The notes under the pieces were generated by a model. That model saw nothing but the letters and a program-made list of their open reading frames with translations, searched no databases and was not told the origin of the DNA. From Halichoerus grypus (Eukaryota > Chordata > Mammalia > Carnivora > Phocidae), in NCBI RefSeq assembly GCF_964656455.1, contig NC_135720.1, positions 98,716,696 through 98,780,695 of the forward strand: a stretch of DNA of 64,000 nucleotides. The letters run 5' to 3'. Both the position numbers and the translations under genes were made by a program. This document shows, in pieces, positions 58,342-64,000 of the stretch. Numbering within the stretch: position 1 is the stretch's first letter; each line of letters opens with the position of its first letter.

Positions 58342-60547
58342 TGAGAAAGAAGAGCAAAGCTGGAGAGATCACAGTGCCTGATTCCGAACTGTACTACAGA
58401 ACTATAGTAATCAAGACAGTATAGTACTGGCACAAAAACATATAGGTCAATAAAACAGAACAGAGAGTCCAGAAATAAACTCATGATTAATTAATCCACA
58501 ACAAAGGAAACAAAAATATATAATAGGGAAAAAAAGTCTCTTCTATGAATGGTGCTGGAAAAACTGGACAGCTACATGCAAAAGAATAAAACTGGACCAC
58601 TTTCTTATTCCATACACAAAAATAAACTCAAAATGGATTAAAGACCTACATGTAAGATCTAAAACTGTGAAACTCCTAGAAGAAAATACAGGCAGTAAAT
58701 GCTTTACATTGGCCTTAGCAATATTTTTTTTGGATTTGTCTCCTCAGGCAAGGACAACAAAAGCAAAAACAAACAAATGGCACTACATGAAACTAAAAAG
58801 CTTTTGCACAAGATGCTCAACATCACTCTATCATCAGTGAAATACAAATCAAAACCAAGATGAGATACCACCTCACACCTGTCAGAATGGCTAAAATTAA
58901 CAGTACAAGAAACAACAGATGTTGGAAGATGGGGAGAAAGGGGAACCCTCTTGCACTGTTGGTGGGAATGCAAACTAGTGAGCCACTCTGGAAAACAGTA
59001 TGGAGGTTCCTCAAAAAGTTAAAAATAAAATTACCCTATAATCCAACAACTGCACTAGGTATTTACCCAAAGGATACAAAAATACAGATTCAAAGGGCTA
59101 CTTGCACCCCGATGTTTATAGAAGCATAATCAACAACAGCTAAACTATGGGGAGAGCTCAAATGTCCACTGACTGATGAATAGATAAGAAGACTTGGTAT
59201 ATACATATACAATGGAATATTACTCAGACATCAAAGAGAATAAAATCTTCCCATTTGCAACAACGTGGATGGCACTAGAGTATATTATGCTAAGTGAAGT
59301 CAGTCAGTCAGAGAAAGACAAATACCATATAATCTCACTTATATGTGGAATTTAAGAAAGAAAACAGCTGAACATATGGGGAGAGGGAAAAGAAAAAAAG
59401 GAGAGAGGGAAACAAACCGTAAGAGTCTCTTACAAATAGAGAACAAACTGAAGGTTGATGGTGGGAAGTGGGTGGGGATGAGCTAGATGGGTGATGGGTA
59501 TTAAGGAGGGCACTTGTTGTGATGAGCACTGGGTGTTGTACGCAAGTGATGAATCACTGAATTCTACTCCTGAAACCAATATTGCACTGTATGTTAACTA
59601 AATAAAATTTAGATAAATAAATACTATTAAAACAAAACAAAACCAATAACGCTTTTGCACAGTATAGGAAACCATCCAGAAAATGAAAAGGCAACATATT
59701 GAATGGAAGAAGATATCTGCAAACAATATATATGAAAAGCAATGAGTATTCAAAATATACAAAGAACTCATACAACTCAACACCAAAAGAAAAAAAAACC
59801 TCACAAATAGTCCAATTAAGAAATGGGCAAAGATCCTGAATAGACATTTTTTTTAAAGAAGACATACAGATGGCAAACAGACCCATGAAAAGATGCTCAA
59901 CATCCCTAACCATCAGAGAAATGCAAATCCAAACCACAATCAGATATCACCTTACACCTGTCAGGATGGTCAGTATCAAAAAGACAAGAAATAACAAGTG
60001 TTGGCAAGAATGTGGAGAAAAGGGAACATTTGTGCATTGTTGATGGGGATTTACATTACTGCAGCTACTGTGGAAAACAGTATGGAAGTTTCTCAAAAAT
60101 TAAAAATGAACTACCATACAATCCAGCAATTCTATTTCTGGGTATTTATCCAAAGAGGATATTATGCTAAGTGAAATAAGTCAGACAAAGAAAGACAAAT
60201 ATCATATGGTTTCCCTTATATGTAGAATCTAAACAAAACAAAACTGAAATGGACTCATAAATACAGAGAACAAACTGGAGATTGCCAAAGGCGAGGTGGA
60301 GTGGGCTATGGATGAAATAGGTGAAGGGGATTAAGAGGTACAAACTTCCAGTTATAAAATAAATAAGTCATGGGGATATAATGTACCGCATGGGAATACA
60401 GTCAATGATACTGTAACAACTTTATATAGTGATGTGATAACTAGATTTATCACAGTGCTCATTTCATAATTCATATAAATGTCAAATCACTATGTTGTAT
60501 GCCTGAAACTAATATTGTATATTAACTACACTTCAATATTAAAAAAA
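58342..60547 (+). mobile_element. L1M (middle element of a nest), plus strand
   Basis: The element is truncated at its 5' end inside ORF2 ('gagcaaagctggagagatca'). It reaches 'taaaaagcttttgcaca' at 58810, resumes at about 59645 and ends with an L1MA-type 3' end ('gcctgaaactaatattgtat', 'aactacacttcaatatt'). An internal deletion near 60155 removes part of the C-terminus. Flanks AAAATGAACCAGA (58328-58340) and AAAATGAGCAAAAGA (60545-60559) are a weak candidate duplication, so the edges are approximate. Confidence 0.7.
58811..59644 (+). mobile_element. 5'-truncated L1 (innermost element of a nest), plus strand
   Basis: It starts 'agatgctcaacatcactcta' in the ORF2 C-terminal region and contains the Cys/His motif region and 3' UTR. 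It ends in 'aaataaatactattaaaac'. The host sequence ending GCTTTTGCACA is repeated at both edges (58800-58810 and 59651-59661), identifying the duplication. Removal restores the continuity of the middle L1. Confidence 0.85.
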
Positions 60548-61409
60548 ATGAGCAAAAGACCTCAACAGTCTCCTTACCAAAGAAGATAAAAAGATGGTAA
60601 GTAAATAAGTATATGAATAGATGCTCCCTACCATGTCATCAGGGAAATGCAAACTAAAACAAGAATCAATGAGATATCATTGCACACCTATTAGAATGGC
60701 CAAAACCCAGAACACTGACAACACCAAATGTTGGCAAGGATGTAGAACACACAAACTCATTGCAGGTAGAATACAAAATGGTACATCCACTTTGGAAGAC
60801 AGTGTGACAGTTTCATACAAAACTAAATGTACTCTTACTATCCAATCCAGCAACCATATTCTTTGGTATTTATCGAAAGGATCTGAGACTTTATGTCCAC
60901 ACAAAAATCTGCACACAGATGTTTACAGCAGCTTTATTTATCATCGCCAAAGCTTGGAACCAACCAAGATGTCCTTCGGTAAGTGAATGGATAAATAAAC
61001 ATCTAGACTATGGAATATTACTCAGTTCTAAAAAGAAAGGAACTATCAAGCCATAAGAAAACATGGAGGAAATGTAAATGCATACTGCTAAGTGACAGAA
61101 TCCAGGCTACATACTGTATGATTCCAACTATATGACATTTTAAAAGGGGCAAAATTATGGAGGCAATAAAAAGATCTATGGTTGACAGGGGTTTAGGGAA
61201 AGGAGGAATGAGTAGGCCGAACACCCAGGATTTTTAGGACAGTGAAACTACTCTGTATGATACGATAATGGTGGATACATGTCATTATACATTTGCCCAA
61301 ATCCGTAGAACATACAATACCAATTAGTGAACCCTAATATAAACTATGGGCTCTGAGTTATAGTGATGTGTCAAGGTAGATTCATCAATTACAACAAATA
61401 TACTACTCT

Positions 61410-61645
61410 GGGGCACCTGGATGGCACAGCTGGTGAAGTGTTTTACTCTTGGTTTCAGCTCAGGTTGTAATCTCAGGGTTGTGAGACTGAGCCCCCTGTT
61501 AGGGTCTGTGCTCAGCACAGAGTCTTTTGAGTTTCTCTATCCCTCTCCTTCTGCATCTCCCCCTCCCTTGCTTACATGCATGTGTGCATACACTCTCTCT
61601 GTCTCTCTCTCTTTAAAAAATAAATAAATCTTTGTTAAAAGCCTG
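61410..61645 (+). mobile_element. Can-SINE (older type), plus strand
   Basis: The head 'ggggcacctggatggcacag' and 'gttttactcttggtttcagc' mark an old subfamily. Exact 16-bp duplications CAAATATACTACTCTG lie at 61395-61410 and 61646-61661. It splits the 3' UTR of the outer L1M. Confidence 0.95.
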
Positions 61646-61790
61646 CAAATATACTACTCTGGTGGGGAATGCTGATAATGGGAAAGGCTATTCACATGTG
61701 GGTGCAGGGGGTATAGGGGAAATCAATATACCACTCAATTCTGCTATGAACCTAAAACTGCTCTAAAAAAATAAAGTCTATTAAAAACAA

Positions 61791-62072
61791 TTACACTAAT
61801 GTTCAATGTTGGCTCAATTGCACTACTTAGATTGTATTTACAATTTAAAAGAGAATGTCTTAATTTTCACTGCTTCCCAACTCCTCCAGACCTTCATACA
61901 CACACACATATTATTATCCCTAATAATACAATTTTATCCATGTTGGTAAAGTGGTCCTGGGTTTGTCAAATGGCTAACCCACGCCATTTCCCCATGACCT
62001 GAGCTCTCATACACAACCTTAGAAAATAATGAAAAAAAAAACCACTTGGAAAACATTTAACTTCCAGAGAGT
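61791..62072. other. Non-coding, no recognised element
   Basis: A short stretch between L1s with a small CA-rich patch at 61896-61910. Confidence 0.4.
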
Positions 62073-62085
62073 AAGACTATCTACA

Positions 62086-62763
62086 TTCTTTTTTTATGGC
62101 TGAGTACATTATATATACATATACCACATCTTCTTTATCCATTAGTCAATTGATGGACACGGGCTGTTTCCATAATTTGGCTATTGTAGATAATGCTGCT
62201 ATAAACATCAGGGAGCATGCATCCCTTTGAATTAGTATTTTTGTATTCTTTGGATAAATACCTAGTAATAAGATTGTGAGATTGTAGGGTAGTTCTATTT
62301 TTAACTTTTTGAGGAACCTCCATACTGTTTTTCAAGGTGGCTACAACAGTTTACAATGAAATACTACTCAGTCATAACAAAGAATGAAATCTTGCCATTT
62401 GGAAAACATGGATGGAGCTAGAGTATTATTAAGCAAAATAAGTCAGAGAAAGACAAATACCATATGATTTCACTCATATGTGGAATTTAAGAAACAAAAA
62501 AAAATGAGCAAAGGGGGAAAAAGAGAGAGAGAGGCAAACCAAGAAACAGACTCTTAGCTACAGAGAACAAACTGATGGTTACCAGAGGGGTGGCTGATGG
62601 GGGAACTGGGGGGGATGGGTGAAATAGGTGATGGGGATTAAAGAGTACAATTATTATGATGAAACTGAGTTCTGTACAGAATTGTTGAATGGATATGTTG
62701 TACACCTGGAACTAATATAACACTGCATGTTAACTAACTGGAATTTAAATAAAAACTTTAAAA
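62086..62763 (+). mobile_element. Second twin-primed L1 (short), inverted 5' part
   Basis: 62086 to about 62352 is minus-strand L1 ORF2 C-terminal sequence ('gaacctccatactgtttttc' and 'ttctttggataaatacctag' on the plus strand). From about 62353 the orientation flips to plus ('acaatgaaatactactcagt') and continues through the 3' UTR to an A-rich end. Flanks AAGACTATCTACA (62073-62085) and AAGATTATCTACA (62764-62776) match at 12 of 13 positions. Both halves meet at nearly the same consensus position (about 25 nt of overlap). Confidence 0.92.
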
Positions 62764-62929
62764 AAGATTATCTACAAATCTTTATTTTAGGTCTATAATC
62801 GTTTCCCTCTCTTGTGTCCTCTCTTTGCTTTACTCTGACATAAATGGAAGTTGTGAGATATAACTAGGTTGGAAATTATCCAGTGTGACTTTGACCTTGG
62901 ACCATATACCTGATTCTTCCCTCTGCTTT

Positions 62930-63055
62930 GAGAACAGTTTCCTCACCTGTAAAATGAGAATAATAACACTGTCTACTTCCCAGGATGCTTATGAGCACTA
63001 AATGAGATAATGCAGATAAATATAAGTGCAATGCCTGGCACATAATAAGTGCAAT
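62930..63055 (+). mobile_element. MIR SINE fragment
   Basis: 'gtttcctcacctgtaaaatg', 'agcactaaatgagataatgc' and 'agtgcaatgcctggcacata' are in MIR order. Confidence 0.8.
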
Positions 63056-64000
63056 GTTATTTGCCCATTCCTTGCTCCTTTTCATCTCTTCTCCTATAAA
63101 TGCTTAACCAGCAATAAGATATCCAGAATTAGGACCTATTAAAATACATCACTGCTTTTCTATTTCTAAACAGTCAAACAATCTTTATATTTGAGGTACT
63201 ATGTAGCAGCCAGCGCAGTGCTCTGCTTGGTGCCCTTCAAATGAGATCAATTTGTATTCAACACTTTCACTATCCACCACTATTACATGTATCCATGCAT
63301 CTCACCTCCCTTGAAGCTCTGAAGTTCTAGGACATCCCAGGAAATCCACTTGGGGTAAACTCAAAGGGAAGCTTGGGGTCACTTCAGGGAGGTCTGCTTT
63401 AATTAGGAAAATCACAGGGAGTACATCTGTTAAAAGCTTCCATAGAACTAGGAATGGTGTTCAAGATGGTTCTAGTTAAGGCCAGAGATGCTAAAACTCT
63501 GCCATCATAGCTCATGCTCACCTACTGGAAGGAAGGTAAGTTATACCATGTCTACATGAGGAGGAGGTAGAATCATGAAATCTTTTAGATTTTCTACACC
63601 TCCCCAAGCCAACTCTGAATCCTCCAGTGCAAGTGATTTCCAGAACTGCCTCACTCCTTCTTCTCTCATAGTCTTCTCATCTGTCCAAGCTCTTGTTGAA
63701 TGTCCTGGGATCTCTCAAAGTCATTCTGACCCTCAAGATGCATACAAGGGTATATAATTAGAAAACAGCCACTAAGTGCTTAAGCCAGTATGAGAATCTG
63801 AGGATATTTTCTGTTGTCAGACCAAGCAGTCAACAGTCAATGGACACATTCTCCTAAGCTAAAACAACTCACTCAGAAACAGCCAAATAGCACCTACCAT
63901 TTTAATCCAGTTCTTTCGGTTACTCAAGCAATCAAATTATCTCAGATGTGGTGAAATTTAATGGATGTTATAGCAATTAAGCCTTAAACACCCTTCTCAG
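63056..64000. other. Non-coding, no recognised element
   Basis: Unique-looking DNA up to the window end. A donor-like GGAAG|GTAAGT lies at about 63532-63542, but no acceptor-bounded frame supports an exon. Confidence 0.4.

Larger units (their letters stand above)
55281..61790 (+). mobile_element. Old L1M (outer element of a nest), plus strand
   Basis: Decayed ORF2 runs from the endonuclease region through the reverse transcriptase ('ctgccaggcccagatgggtt', 'caaagatgtcccctatcatc', 'acagatgacatgaatgtcta') to the C-terminus at about 58340. It resumes at about 60548 with C-terminal sequence and a 3' UTR. The end, 'acctaaaactgctctaaaaa' followed by 'aataaagtct' at about 61790, is the L1ME/L1MC type. 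Stops and indels are frequent. A younger L1 (58342-60547) and a SINE interrupt it. Confidence 0.85.

Noticed and set aside
63532..63542. Strong donor-like GGAAGGTAAGT as the end of an exon
   Set aside because: No matching acceptor with a continuous, protein-like frame upstream could be found.

Overview
This window is mammalian nuclear DNA. It is mostly non-coding and built from retrotransposon insertions of several ages. The most diagnostic elements are eleven tRNA-derived Can-SINEs, with heads of the type 'cgcctgggtggctcag', (CT)-rich middles and AATAAATAAA/poly(A) tails. They sit beside carnivore-type L1 copies. The SINE consensus differs from the dog SINEC_Cf and cat SINEC_Fc types as I know them and fits an arctoid caniform (seal, bear/panda or mustelid group). 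That placement is inference from recalled consensus sequences; no database was searched. No prokaryotic gene, operon, CRISPR array or phage feature is present.

Layout. 1-9,700: one SINE, a minus-strand L1 piece ending in an A-run, an old MaLR LTR, an old minus-strand L1M, then mostly unique DNA with an (AAAG)n array. 9,728-11,687: an ancient solo LTR split by a 5'-truncated L1, itself split by a SINE. 13,595-16,234: an L1 whose 5' part is inverted (twin priming), with a SINE and a (TA)n array inside. 17,700-21,610: SINE, MER5A, a Tigger-like element, and two L1 fragments pointing at each other, one carrying a 74-bp micro-L1. 21,600-31,500: SINEs, MIRs, another MaLR-like LTR and an L1M with a second (TA)n array. 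31,555-31,668: the only plausible host coding sequence, a 114-bp phase-0 exon candidate. 32,000-48,800: unique DNA with scattered SINE, MIR, L2 and MER5A copies and a repeat-poor 3-kb block (42.0-45.0 kb) that may be regulatory. 48,857-54,799: a nearly complete L1 with 5' UTR, intact ORF1, broken ORF2 and 3' UTR, bounded by a 15-bp target-site duplication. 55,281-61,790: an old L1M holding a younger L1, which holds a still younger L1, plus a SINE. 62,086-62,763: a second twin-primed L1.

The elements interact through one mechanism. L1 ORF1p and ORF2p mobilise L1 itself and, in trans, the Can-SINEs, so both leave A-rich tails and 11-18-bp duplications. Insertions nest repeatedly in older L1 and LTR sequence, which gives a readable relative chronology. 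Apart from L1 ORF1 (296 codons) and the exon candidate, I consider the open frames here to be chance frames or repeat-derived. The window is best read as intergenic or long-intron DNA.
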